This document shows positions 9,314 to 18,689 of a stretch of 64,000 nt of DNA, piece by piece. The DNA is from Clostridium_AD estertheticum_D (GTDB lineage Bacteria; Bacillota; Clostridia; Clostridiales; Clostridiaceae), in NCBI RefSeq assembly GCF_018861295.1, contig NZ_JAHLDM010000002.1, forward strand, positions 124,001 through 188,000. The letters run 5' to 3'. A program made the position numbers and the translations under genes. Below the pieces are notes generated by a model. The model was not told the origin of the DNA, did not search any database, and saw nothing but the letters and a program-made list of their open reading frames with translations. How positions within the stretch are numbered: position 1 is the stretch's first letter; each line of letters opens with the position of its first letter.

Positions 9314-9334
9314 TTAATGATATCGTTAATATCA

Positions 9335-9763
9335 TTATTCTTCATTACTATCTTCACTTTTTATTTCATCCTCAATCTTTGTTTCTTCTTCAATCTTTTT
9401 TTCATGTTCATCCTTATCTTTTGCCTTTATTTGATGGAAAATATTTTCTAAATGTATTGCCCGTTCTATGGTTTCATCTAGTTCTATAATAACCTGAGGA
9501 ACATGTCTTAACTTAACATGCATCCCTATTTCTTTTCTTATAAGACCAGTTGAACTTTTAAGTGCTTGAATTGTTTCTTTTTTTTCAATTTCATTTCCAA
9601 ATATACTAACATAGATCTTTGTATAACTTAAGTCTTTTGTTGTATCTACTTTTGTTACACTAACCATAGCACTTAATCTAGGATCTTTTATTTTGTTTTG
9701 AATTGTATTGCTTACATCTTTTTTTATTTCTTCATTTATTCTACCATTTCTATAACTAACCAT
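9335..9763 (-). CDS. rbfA: Ribosome-binding factor A
   Basis: Late 30S maturation factor that binds near helix 1 of 16S rRNA. The KH-like core follows the family pattern from YRNGRINEEIKKDV through DPRLSAMVSVTKVDTTKDLSYTKIYVS to LRHVPQVIIELDETIERA. After about residue 115 there is an acidic, lysine-rich tail, longer than in many homologues. I take the ATG at 9763, 11 bases after AAGGAG; a GTG three codons earlier sits only two bases from that site. It follows infB, the usual order. Confidence 0.92.
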   Translation of the reverse strand: MVSYRNGRINEEIKKDVSNTIQNKIKDPRLSAMVSVTKVDTTKDLSYTKIYVSIFGNEIEKKETIQALKSSTGLIRKEIGMHVKLRHVPQVIIELDETIERAIHLENIFHQIKAKDKDEHEKKIEEETKIEDEIKSEDSNEE

Positions 9764-9783
9764 ACAACCCACTACTCCTTATC

Positions 9784-11859
9784 TTATACTAGTTTTGGTT
9801 TTATTTCTTCCATTATGAATGCTTCAATGATGTCTCCTTCTTTAAGGTCATTGAATTTCTCTACACTTAATCCACATTCAAATCCAGCAGCAACTTCTTT
9901 TGCATCATCTTTAAATCTCTTTAATGAAGCTAAAGTTGATTCAGTTATAACTATTCCATTTCTAAGAACTCTTACGCTACTATTTCTAGTAATTTTACCA
10001 GTCAATACATAAGACCCTGCTATTGTACCTACATTTGAAACTTTATATATTTGTCTTATTTCAACTCTTCCTAAAACAACTTCTTTATATACAGGATCTA
10101 GCATTCCAAGCATTGCTAATTTTATATCATCAAGAGCATCATAAATTATTCTATATGTTTTAATTTCTACTTTTTCTTTTTCTCCAACTATTGCAGCATT
10201 ATTATCAGGTCTTACATTAAACCCTATAATTATTGCATTTGATGCAGCCGCAAGTACAACATCAGTTTCTGTTATAGCTCCAACTCCAGAATGTATAACT
10301 CTTACTTTAACATTATCAGTAGATAATTTTTCAAGTGATTGTCTTACAGCTTCTACAGATCCCTGAACGTCTGCTTTAACAATTACGCCAAGTTCTTTAA
10401 CAGATCCTTCTTGTATTTGGTTATATAAGTTTTCCATAGAAACTCTATTACTAGCTTGAAAATGTTCTTCTCTTAGATTTGTTTTTCTAGCCTCAGCCAT
10501 ATTTCTTGCAGTTTTCTCATCTTTAATTACATTAAATCTATCTCCAGCTGATGGTACATCAGATAATCCAAGTATTTCTACTGGTATAGATGGTCCTGCT
10601 GTCTTTATTTTTTTACCCTTATCATCAAACATTGCTCTTATTCTTCCGTAAGTTGATCCAACTATTATAGAATCACCAGTGTGAAGTGTACCATTTTGTA
10701 CAAGTAATGTAGCAAGTGGTCCGCGACCTTTATCAAGTTTTCCTTCTATTACAGTTCCTTTTGCATGTCTTTTAGTATTTGCTTTAAGCTCCAACATTTC
10801 TGCAGTAATTAGTATCATTTCAAGTAAAGTATCAATACCTTCCTTAGTATGAGCTGATACTGGAACACAAATTGTGTCTCCACCCCAATCTTCTGCTACA
10901 AGTCCATGTTCTGTTAGTTCTTGTTTAACTTTATCTATATTAGCTCCTGGTCTATCTATCTTATTTATAGCTACTATCATTGGTACATTAGCAGCCTTAC
11001 AGTGATTTATAGCTTCTTCAGTTTGTGGCATAATACCATCATCAGCCGCAACTACTAAAATAACTATATCTGTTATTTGAGCACCACGCGCCCTCATTGC
11101 TGTAAAAGCTTCATGACCAGGTGTATCTAAAAATGTTATTTTTTCACCATTAATATTAACGGTATATGCACCTATATGTTGTGTTATTCCGCCAGCTTCT
11201 GTTTCTGTAACCTTAGATTTTCTAATACAATCAAGTAATGATGTCTTGCCGTGATCAACATGACCCATAACTGTAACAACTGCTGGTTTTTTATCAGTAC
11301 CTAATTCAGCGTCATTTTCCTCAATATCTTCATCATCAGCAATTTTTCCTTCTTCAAGGTCTTTTAGTACAGCAAGTGCACCATATTTTTCTATTACTTT
11401 TTCAGCTGTTGCAAAATCTATTTCTTGATTCATTCCAGCCATAACTCCTATGAAAATAAGTTGTTTTATTACTTCAACATAAGGTCTTTTTAACGTATCA
11501 GCCAAATCTTTAACTGTAATAGTACTTTCGATTACTACAACTTCGTCATCGATTGGTTCAACAGCATTGTTGCCACTTCCTAATTCATCGCGACCTTTTC
11601 TACCTCTTTTTCTTATGACAACTTTATTAGCATCTTCGTTAGCTAAGTTTTCATAGTGTTCTACTGTTTCATTTTTATTATCCTTAAGTCCTGAATTTTC
11701 GTCACTATAAAGTTCCTTAATTAATTCAGCGTCCTCTTCCTCAATCACACTCATATGATTTTTGGCCTTTATACTAAACTCTTCGAATAGTACATTAATT
11801 AATTCTTTACTTGACACTTCTAATTCTTTAGCTAATTCATATATTCTGACTTTTGCCAA
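9784..11859 (-). CDS. infB: Translation initiation factor IF-2
   Basis: GTPase that places initiator fMet-tRNA on the ribosome. The protein begins MAKVRIYELAKEL, the normal IF-2 start, which is a TTG at 11859 with GGGGGTG six bases upstream; the ATG at 11868 lies inside the spacing and is unlikely. A first IF2-N helix bundle is followed by a short charged linker, a second IF2-N module (about 115-165), the G domain (GHVDHGKTS near 200, DTPGHE, NKID) and the beta-barrel and C domains. At about 691 residues it has a short linker, typical for clostridia. Confidence 0.97.
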   Translation of the reverse strand: MAKVRIYELAKELEVSSKELINVLFEEFSIKAKNHMSVIEEEDAELIKELYSDENSGLKDNKNETVEHYENLANEDANKVVIRKRGRKGRDELGSGNNAVEPIDDEVVVIESTITVKDLADTLKRPYVEVIKQLIFIGVMAGMNQEIDFATAEKVIEKYGALAVLKDLEEGKIADDEDIEENDAELGTDKKPAVVTVMGHVDHGKTSLLDCIRKSKVTETEAGGITQHIGAYTVNINGEKITFLDTPGHEAFTAMRARGAQITDIVILVVAADDGIMPQTEEAINHCKAANVPMIVAINKIDRPGANIDKVKQELTEHGLVAEDWGGDTICVPVSAHTKEGIDTLLEMILITAEMLELKANTKRHAKGTVIEGKLDKGRGPLATLLVQNGTLHTGDSIIVGSTYGRIRAMFDDKGKKIKTAGPSIPVEILGLSDVPSAGDRFNVIKDEKTARNMAEARKTNLREEHFQASNRVSMENLYNQIQEGSVKELGVIVKADVQGSVEAVRQSLEKLSTDNVKVRVIHSGVGAITETDVVLAAASNAIIIGFNVRPDNNAAIVGEKEKVEIKTYRIIYDALDDIKLAMLGMLDPVYKEVVLGRVEIRQIYKVSNVGTIAGSYVLTGKITRNSSVRVLRNGIVITESTLASLKRFKDDAKEVAAGFECGLSVEKFNDLKEGDIIEAFIMEEIKPKLV

Positions 11860-11882
11860 ATCATTCACCCCCGAAATTTAAT

Positions 11883-12194
11883 TTATTCAATGTTTTCATT
11901 CCATAAGCTTAATAGCTTATTCGTCATTTTTTTATCATTTACGCATAAAACATTAATTTCTGGTCTACCTAAACATTTACCTAGCGTTTCATTTGAAACA
12001 CCTTCAATAAGTGGTATAACATTTTTAATAGACAATCTTTTAAACTTATCTTTAGTATTTACAGCGCTTTCCTCAGATAAAATTATAAGGGTTCCTCTAC
12101 CATGTGATAGTGCATCTTCACACTGATTGTAACCTTCAATAAGTTTACCTGCCTTTTTAGTTAAACCCAAAAATTGAAAAAATTTATTATTCAT
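11883..12194 (-). CDS. ylxQ: L7Ae-family ribosomal protein YlxQ
   Basis: A small L7Ae/L30e-fold protein that should bind kink-turn RNA. The 103 residues include FLGLTKKAGKLIEGYNQCEDAL near the N-terminus and the SEESAVNTKDKF stretch, both family-like. The ATG overlaps the end of ylxR by eight bases, so translation is probably coupled; AAGGATGAG within ylxR serves as the binding site. The operon nusA-ylxR-ylxQ-infB is conserved across Firmicutes. Its exact role in the ribosome is unsettled. Confidence 0.88.
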   Translation of the reverse strand: MNNKFFQFLGLTKKAGKLIEGYNQCEDALSHGRGTLIILSEESAVNTKDKFKRLSIKNVIPLIEGVSNETLGKCLGRPEINVLCVNDKKMTNKLLSLWNENIE

Positions 12195-12453
12195 GATTTA
12201 TCTCATCCTTTAGCTTTGCATAAATTTCTTCGCTTATTTTGCCACCTAAATTTCGCTCTAACCTTTTTGTCTTATAAGATTTTTCAAAACATTCTATGTT
12301 CATGCAAACATATGCACCTCTACCTGGTTTTTTCCCTATTAAATCTATAGAGATTTCGCCTTCTTTACTATGGACTATGCGCAATAGTTCTTTCTTGGGT
12401 TTCATTTCCATACACCCTGTACACATACGCTGAGGTATTTTTTTAACTTTCAT
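12187..12453 (-). CDS. ylxR: YlxR family RNA-binding protein (DUF448)
   Basis: An 88-residue basic protein of the YlxR family. Near the N-terminus it has RMCTGCMEMKPKKELLRIV, then the GRGAYVC motif and a cluster of basic residues expected to contact RNA. In Bacillus-type genomes it is always co-transcribed with nusA and infB, as here: nusA ends 11 bases upstream and ylxQ overlaps its 3' end. Proposed functions include RNA binding and transcription control; nothing in the sequence decides between them. Confidence 0.9.
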   Translation of the reverse strand: MKVKKIPQRMCTGCMEMKPKKELLRIVHSKEGEISIDLIGKKPGRGAYVCMNIECFEKSYKTKRLERNLGGKISEEIYAKLKDEINHE

Positions 12454-12464
12454 AAAACTATCAC

Positions 12465-13646
12465 CTACTCCTGTGTAATGGTTTCAATTACTTGCTCTTG
12501 CGTTGATTGATCTTTAACTACTTGACTATCAATTACTTCACTTTCATCTGCTTCACTTTTAACTACTTCATTTACCTCTATTTCATTTATATCCATGTTG
12601 TATTGAGCTTGTGTTCTACTTTTTATATCTATTTTCCAACCAGTTAATCTTGCTGCTAATCTAACATTTTGGCCTTCTTTTCCAATAGCTAAAGATAATT
12701 GATTATCTTCCACTATGACCTTTGCAGATTTAGAAACTTCCTCAACTACTACATTTAATACCTTTGCAGGACTTAAAGCATTTGAAATATATTCTTCAGC
12801 TTTCTTGCTCCATTTGATGATGTCAATTTTCTCATTTCTTAATTCATTAACTATGCTTTGAACGCGAACACCCTTAGGTCCTACGCAAGCTCCCATAGCA
12901 TCAACATTTTCATCATTTGAGTATACTGCAATTTTAGTTCTTGAGCCAGCTTCTCTCGAAATACTCTTAATCTCGACAACCCCGCCAAAAACTTCTGGTA
13001 CTTCTAATTCAAATAATCGTTTTACAAGGCCTGGATGAGTTCTTGACACTCCAACTTGAGCACCTTTAGTAGTGTTTTTAACTTCAACAATATACAATTT
13101 TAATTTTTCATTAAAATTATATTCTTCACCTGGCATTTGTTCATTAGCTCCAAGTACAGCCTCAATTTTACCTAAATCTATAAATACATTGCCTCTGTCT
13201 TTTCTTATTACACTTCCTGTAATAATATCAAACTCTTTGGTTATAAATTCATTGTATATTATATTTCTTTCAGCTTCTTTAATTCTTTGAATAACTACTT
13301 GCTTTGCAGCTTGCGCAGCTATTCTTCCAAATTTTCTTGGAGTAACTTCAATATCAACAATATCATCTATTTGATATTTATGACTGTACTCTTTAGCTTC
13401 TTCTAAGGACATTTCACTAGCTTCCTCAACAACTTCTTCTACAACCGTCTTTTGACCATAGACATGTATTTCTCCTGTTTCTCTGTTCATTGTTACTTTT
13501 ACATCTTGACTATTATTTGATAGCGTAGCAAAATTTTTCTTATACGCTGCAACTAACGCATCTTCTATAGTTTCAAAAAGTAAATCCTCGCTAATTCCCT
13601 TTTGGTCTACAATTTCTCTCAATGCTTCAATAAATTCTTGATTCAT
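12465..13646 (-). CDS. nusA: Transcription elongation/antitermination factor NusA
   Basis: Binds RNA polymerase and nascent RNA to control pausing, termination and antitermination. Visible modules are the N-terminal polymerase-binding domain (to about 125), an S1 domain (FDIITGSVIRKDRGNVFIDLG region), KH1 (GACVGPKGVRVQSIVNEL) and KH2 (LAIGKEGQNVRLAARLTGWKI). The roughly 45-residue tail is rich in E, V and Q and lacks the acidic repeats of proteobacterial NusA, as usual in Firmicutes. AAGGAGG lies before the ATG with good spacing. It follows rimP by 16 bases. Confidence 0.97.
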   Translation of the reverse strand: MNQEFIEALREIVDQKGISEDLLFETIEDALVAAYKKNFATLSNNSQDVKVTMNRETGEIHVYGQKTVVEEVVEEASEMSLEEAKEYSHKYQIDDIVDIEVTPRKFGRIAAQAAKQVVIQRIKEAERNIIYNEFITKEFDIITGSVIRKDRGNVFIDLGKIEAVLGANEQMPGEEYNFNEKLKLYIVEVKNTTKGAQVGVSRTHPGLVKRLFELEVPEVFGGVVEIKSISREAGSRTKIAVYSNDENVDAMGACVGPKGVRVQSIVNELRNEKIDIIKWSKKAEEYISNALSPAKVLNVVVEEVSKSAKVIVEDNQLSLAIGKEGQNVRLAARLTGWKIDIKSRTQAQYNMDINEIEVNEVVKSEADESEVIDSQVVKDQSTQEQVIETITQE

Positions 13647-13662
13647 TTTAACAACTTCCTCC

Positions 13663-14124
13663 TTACAGCACTGGTTTTAAACTTACGATGGAAATATTTT
13701 CTTTTGGAATAACTATATTGTTCCCATCATATTGAATTTCTATTTGTGCATCAGAAAATCCCACTAAATCGCCCTCAAGTTTTTTAGTTCCCTCATATAG
13801 GCTCTTTAAATTAACTAGTACATTCTGACCTATGTATTTTTTTAGATGATTATCATCATATAAAATCCTCTCAATTCCTGGTGAAGATACTTCTAAACAG
13901 TAACTATCTGTTATTGGATCTTCAACGTCTAATATTTCACTTATGCCTCTGCTAGTTTTTTCGCAGTCTTCCAAAGATATTCCACTTGAACTATCTATAT
14001 AAATTCTCAAATAATTTTCTCCAGCTTCTTTTACATACTCCAAATGATATAATTCACAATTGTTTTTTTCAACTATTGGCAAAGCGATTTTTCTAAGCTT
14101 TTGCAACAAGGTATCATTTCTCAT
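13663..14124 (-). CDS. rimP: Ribosome maturation factor RimP
   Basis: Helps assemble the 30S subunit. The 153-residue protein shows the family sequence LEYVKEAGENYLRIYIDSSSGISLEDCEKTSRGISEILD in pieces, followed by YCLEVSSPGIERIL and an SH3-like C-terminal barrel. AAGGAGG lies at good distance from the ATG. It is the first gene of the nusA-infB operon. Tandem terminators separate it from polC upstream, so it needs its own promoter between about 14130 and 14190; that stretch is A/T-rich with TATAAT-like boxes but I could not fix a single promoter. Confidence 0.93.
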   Translation of the reverse strand: MRNDTLLQKLRKIALPIVEKNNCELYHLEYVKEAGENYLRIYIDSSSGISLEDCEKTSRGISEILDVEDPITDSYCLEVSSPGIERILYDDNHLKKYIGQNVLVNLKSLYEGTKKLEGDLVGFSDAQIEIQYDGNNIVIPKENISIVSLKPVL

Positions 14125-14191
14125 TCTAACACCCTCCTTTTATTAGTATTTTATACTATTATTAACATAATTAATCATAATATTATAATTA

Positions 14192-14214
14192 AAACGCAAC
14201 CATGAGTTGCGTTT
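14192..14214 (-). terminator. Second of two tandem terminators after polC
   Basis: AAACGCAAC pairs exactly with GTTGCGTTT around CATGA; on the minus strand the stem is followed by TTTTAATT. This is the more classical of the two hairpins. Confidence 0.8.
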
Positions 14215-14222
14215 CAATAAAT

Positions 14223-14246
14223 AGAGAGTAGGCGGGCCTACTCTCT
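14223..14246 (-). terminator. First of two tandem terminators after polC
   Basis: AGAGAGTAGG pairs exactly with CCTACTCTCT around a 4-base loop. It lies upstream, in the minus-strand sense, of a second hairpin, giving a double stop between polC and rimP. Confidence 0.75.
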
Positions 14247-14327
14247 TTCAATAAAATAACTAGTGATAACTAATATCTATTATTCTATCATATAAAATCC
14301 GCTATTTCAAGGGTTAATTGCATTTCC

Positions 14328-17300
14328 CTAAAAAAACGACAGCTGATTTGTATCAGGAAGATCCTTCAAACATCCATGATTATCTAATGCTTCAATAACT
14401 GTTTTAGACACTTTGCATCGAGTTCTCAAATCTTCTTTTGATATAAACTCTCCATGCACTCTTTCTATTACTATACTTTTAGCAGCATTTTCTCCTACCC
14501 CTTCAAGTGCATTTAAAGGAGGTCTTAGTGAATCTTCTTCAATTGTAAATTTAACTGACTCTGACTTATATAGATCAACATTTAACAATTTAATTCCTCT
14601 TTTATACATTTCAAAAGATAACTCGAGAGCAGTTAAAAGTCCTTTTTCTTTCACTCCTATATCCTTACCTAAAGCTTCGAGTTCATCCATTTTAACCCTT
14701 ATAGCACTGTCACCTTTTACTATCAAATTTGCATCAAAGTCATCTGCTCTTATAGTAAAAAATGTAGCATAGTATTCTTTTGGGTAATAAACCTTATAAT
14801 ATGCTATTCTAATGGCCATCATTACATATGCTACTGCATGACCCTTAGGGAACATATACTTTATTTTTTTACATGAGCCTATATACCAATCCGGAACATC
14901 ATGCTCTTTCATTATTTTCTCATGTTCTTCTGAAAGCCCCTTACCTTTTCGTACTTTCTCCATAATAGTAAAAGCAGTCTTAGGCTCAAGATCTTTATGC
15001 AATAAGTAAACCATTATATCATCTCTTGTAGAAATACAATCTTTAAGCGTTGTAAATCCTTCTTTAATATAATATTGTGCATTATTAATCCATACATCAG
15101 TTCCATGAGATAATCCTGAAATCCTTACTAAATCTGAAAAAGATTTTGGTTGTGTATCTAAAAGCATTTGTCTAACGAATTTTGTACCAAATTCGGGAAC
15201 TCCATAACTTCCCACTTCACAACCCAATTCCTTAGCTGTAAGTCCAAGTGCCTTAGGCGATGTAAATAAGCTTATAACATTATCATCAGATAATGGGATA
15301 GTTAAAGGGTCAAGTCCCGTTAAATCTTGAAGCATTTTAAGCATTGTAGGATCATCATGACCAAGAATATCAAGTTTAAGTAACCTACCACTTATAGAAT
15401 GGTAATCAAAATGTGTTGTAATAATATCTGATGTTGGGTCATCCGCCGGATGTTGCACAGGGCAAAAATTATATATCTCATTGTCACTTGGAACAACCAT
15501 TATTCCACCTGGATGTTGTCCTGAGGTCCTCTTAACGCCAGTACATCCTTGTACAAGTCTCTCAATTTCAGCTTGAGGTACCATAACATCCTTTTCATTT
15601 AAATATTTTTTCACATAACCATAAGCAGTTTTATCAGCAATGGTTCCAATAGTTCCAGCCTTAAAAGTATGTCCTTTTCCAAACAGCACCTCTGTATATC
15701 TATGTATGTCTGCTTGATTATCTCCTGAAAAATTCAAATCTATATCCGGTTCTTTATCTCCTTCAAATCCTAAGAATGTTTCAAATGGAATATCAAAACC
15801 ATCTTTTTTATATAACGTTCCACAATCAGGACATTCTTTATCAGGTAAATCAGCACCTGAACCAATAGATCCATCTAAAATAAATTCACTCTTTTTGCAA
15901 TTAGGGCATATATAATGTGGTGGTAACCCATTTACTTCTGTTATATTAGACATATTAGCTGCAAAAGAAGATCCAACTGACCCTCTCGAACCTACCAAAT
16001 AACCATCTGCAAGTGATTTTGCCACTAATTTTTCAGCTATTAAATAAAGTACAGCATATCCATTTCCAATAATAGAATTCAATTCTTTTTCCAATCTTTT
16101 TTCAACTATCTCAGGCAATGGATCTCCATATATTGAATGAACTTTATCTGATGTCATCTTTCTGATATCATCTTCTGCCCCCGGTATTTTAGGTGTGAAA
16201 GTTCCATCTGGTATTGGTTTTACAAATTCTATCATTTCAGCAATTTTATTTGGATTATAAATTACTACTTCTTTACATTTTTTTTCTCCTAAATATGAAA
16301 ATTCACTTAGCATCTCATTTGTAGTTTTAAAATATAATGGTGGTTGATCATCCGCATCTGAAAACCCTTTACCCGCCATCAATATTTTTCTAAAAACTGC
16401 ATCTAAAGGCTCTAAAAAATGTACATCCCCTGTAGCAACTACTGGCATATTATTTTTATCACCAATAGTGCATATTCTCCTATTAATGTCCATTAATTCA
16501 CTTTCGTCTTTTACTATTCCATTTTTAATCATAAATTTATTATTTAGTAAAGGTTGTATTTCTAAATAATCATAGAACTTTACTATTTTATTAATATCTT
16601 CTTCAGATTTTCCTTGAAGCACTTCTTTATATACTTGTCCAGCTTCACACGCCGATCCAACTATAAGACCATCTCTGTACTTTTCAATTAAAGTTTTAGG
16701 AAGCCTTGGTCTTCTATGAAAATATTCTAAATTTGAAAATGAAATAAGCTTATAAAGGTTCTTTAGGCCTATTTGATTCTTTACCAAAATAATCACATGA
16801 TAAGTGTTCGCTTTTTTCACATTAAAGTCAGCTAGAAATTCTTTGTTTAAAGTATCTAAGTCTAAAATGTTTTTTTCACGAAGTAGCCCAAAACAATGTA
16901 ATAGTATGTCCGCGGTAGCTTTAGCATCATCTACAGCTCTATGATGATTTTCTAGGGTTATGCCCAAATATTTAGCTACTGTATTTAACTTAAACGTCTT
17001 AAGGTCTTTAAGTAAATATTTAGCTAAAGGAATTGTATCCATAATTGCATTCTCAAACTTCAAGCCTAACCTCTGTGAATTTTTTTTAATAAAAGATGCA
17101 TCGAAGTCAGAATTATGTGCTACGAGCACACTATCTTTTGTAAACTCTAAAAACTTAGGAAGAACTTCTTCTATAGATGCTGCATCAGAAACATTATCAT
17201 TTGTAATTCCAGTTAGTTCTATAATCTTATAAGGTATGTCTATTCCTGGATTTACAAATTCACTAAATCTATCTACTATTTTTCCATTTTCTATCTTCAA

Positions 17301-18665
17301 TGCACCAATTTCTATAATTTTATCATTTTCACTAGATAACCCCGTTGTTTCTAGGTCAAAAACCACAAAACGGTCATCTAAAGTTTCACCTTTATTATTA
17401 ATAACAATTGGCACTCCATCGTCTACCAGGTAACCCTCAACACCATAAATAACCTTAATCTTATTCTTTTTAGCTGCATCCATGGCTTCTGGAAATGCTT
17501 GAACTACGCCATGATCAGTTATTGCTACTGCGCTATGCCCCCACTTAGCTGCTCTTTCAACAAGTTTAGATGCAGGACTAATACCATCCATAGCACTCAT
17601 TTGAGTATGAAGATGAAGTTCAACCCTTTTCTCCTTAGCCGTATCCATTCTTTCTATTTTTTTAAGTTTAATTATATCTCTAGCCATAACTACAACTTCT
17701 CTTGCATAGGTATCATAACTTGCTTCTCCACGTATCTTGCAAAAGAGTCCAACTTTGATTTCTTCCATCATCTTTTCTACTTCTTTAGGTTTTGGAAAAC
17801 ATTTCACTGTAATTGAACTAGAATAATCTGTAATATAAAACGTTATAATTATTCTTCCCGTTTTGGTTTCAATTATATTCACCTTAAAAATATCACCACA
17901 AGCACAAATTATTCCTGAGGTCTCACTTATATCTTTTATTTCTATACTTTCATCATTAATGTTTCTTCCCATAATAGTATTTTTATCAGCAACCTCACCC
18001 TTTTTGTAACCCGGTCTACTAAACTTATTAGCTTTGTAGCCATTGCTATTATCGTTACTTTGCCCACCACTACGGGGCTTGTCTGTCTTTTCTATATTCA
18101 TATTTTTAACTATTTCATTAATTATAGTTTCATTTTCTTTTTCTTTCTTCATAAAAGAATCATCTTTAGAAAGTTCACTGTTATGTTCTAATTTAACTAC
18201 TGAACTAACTCCAAACATATCATTTATAGTATTTTTCATAAGAAGTTCTATGTTTTTATCTCTTAGAATTTTGCACATAAAATCATTACCACACTGAATT
18301 TTAAGTATACCATTCTCAATTATTCTAGTTGACTTAAGTAAACTATCTTTACTTGATGGCTCTGAGATAGATATTACATTAACTACATCGAGCCAAAACT
18401 TATCTTTTACATCTTCTATAGTTGCATTTGATACATCATGGTAGCAAATCAACTGTATATCGTTAAAACTACATAGTCGTTTTGATATAATTTGTTTAAT
18501 TAGTAGTTTTTTATTATCATCTGTATCCTCAAAAGATTTAATAATCACCCTTAATTTATTGCTTTTCTTAAGGTACTGAACCCTTAATACCTTAATATTA
18601 TCTACTAATGTTTCTTCATTTAAATCAAGATCATTTTTCAACATTTGAGCTAGACTTGCGTTCAT
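14328..18665 (-). CDS. polC: DNA polymerase III alpha subunit, PolC type
   Basis: Replicative DNA polymerase of low-GC Gram-positives with built-in proofreading. Domains in order: N-terminal region and OB fold (to about 340), PHP domain (RVELHLHTQMSAMDG near 345), DEDD exonuclease inserted in PHP (FVVFDLETTGLS near 432, then HNSDFDASF and HHRAVDDAKATADI), the second PHP half, a zinc-binding insert (CPNCKK...CPDCG near 920) and the polymerase palm and fingers (DIDLNFSGD, SGQHPGG). The length, 1445 residues, is normal. AGGAGGAG precedes the ATG. It is the last gene after dxr-rseP-ispG. Confidence 0.98.
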   Translation of the reverse strand: MNASLAQMLKNDLDLNEETLVDNIKVLRVQYLKKSNKLRVIIKSFEDTDDNKKLLIKQIISKRLCSFNDIQLICYHDVSNATIEDVKDKFWLDVVNVISISEPSSKDSLLKSTRIIENGILKIQCGNDFMCKILRDKNIELLMKNTINDMFGVSSVVKLEHNSELSKDDSFMKKEKENETIINEIVKNMNIEKTDKPRSGGQSNDNSNGYKANKFSRPGYKKGEVADKNTIMGRNINDESIEIKDISETSGIICACGDIFKVNIIETKTGRIIITFYITDYSSSITVKCFPKPKEVEKMMEEIKVGLFCKIRGEASYDTYAREVVVMARDIIKLKKIERMDTAKEKRVELHLHTQMSAMDGISPASKLVERAAKWGHSAVAITDHGVVQAFPEAMDAAKKNKIKVIYGVEGYLVDDGVPIVINNKGETLDDRFVVFDLETTGLSSENDKIIEIGALKIENGKIVDRFSEFVNPGIDIPYKIIELTGITNDNVSDAASIEEVLPKFLEFTKDSVLVAHNSDFDASFIKKNSQRLGLKFENAIMDTIPLAKYLLKDLKTFKLNTVAKYLGITLENHHRAVDDAKATADILLHCFGLLREKNILDLDTLNKEFLADFNVKKANTYHVIILVKNQIGLKNLYKLISFSNLEYFHRRPRLPKTLIEKYRDGLIVGSACEAGQVYKEVLQGKSEEDINKIVKFYDYLEIQPLLNNKFMIKNGIVKDESELMDINRRICTIGDKNNMPVVATGDVHFLEPLDAVFRKILMAGKGFSDADDQPPLYFKTTNEMLSEFSYLGEKKCKEVVIYNPNKIAEMIEFVKPIPDGTFTPKIPGAEDDIRKMTSDKVHSIYGDPLPEIVEKRLEKELNSIIGNGYAVLYLIAEKLVAKSLADGYLVGSRGSVGSSFAANMSNITEVNGLPPHYICPNCKKSEFILDGSIGSGADLPDKECPDCGTLYKKDGFDIPFETFLGFEGDKEPDIDLNFSGDNQADIHRYTEVLFGKGHTFKAGTIGTIADKTAYGYVKKYLNEKDVMVPQAEIERLVQGCTGVKRTSGQHPGGIMVVPSDNEIYNFCPVQHPADDPTSDIITTHFDYHSISGRLLKLDILGHDDPTMLKMLQDLTGLDPLTIPLSDDNVISLFTSPKALGLTAKELGCEVGSYGVPEFGTKFVRQMLLDTQPKSFSDLVRISGLSHGTDVWINNAQYYIKEGFTTLKDCISTRDDIMVYLLHKDLEPKTAFTIMEKVRKGKGLSEEHEKIMKEHDVPDWYIGSCKKIKYMFPKGHAVAYVMMAIRIAYYKVYYPKEYYATFFTIRADDFDANLIVKGDSAIRVKMDELEALGKDIGVKEKGLLTALELSFEMYKRGIKLLNVDLYKSESVKFTIEEDSLRPPLNALEGVGENAAKSIVIERVHGEFISKEDLRTRCKVSKTVIEALDNHGCLKDLPDTNQLSFF

Positions 18666-18689
18666 TAATACTCCTCCTGAGAAGACATG

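Noticed and set aside
14413..14772. 119-codon plus-strand ORF over the end of polC
   Set aside because: Antisense shadow of the PolC C-terminus, no ribosome binding site.
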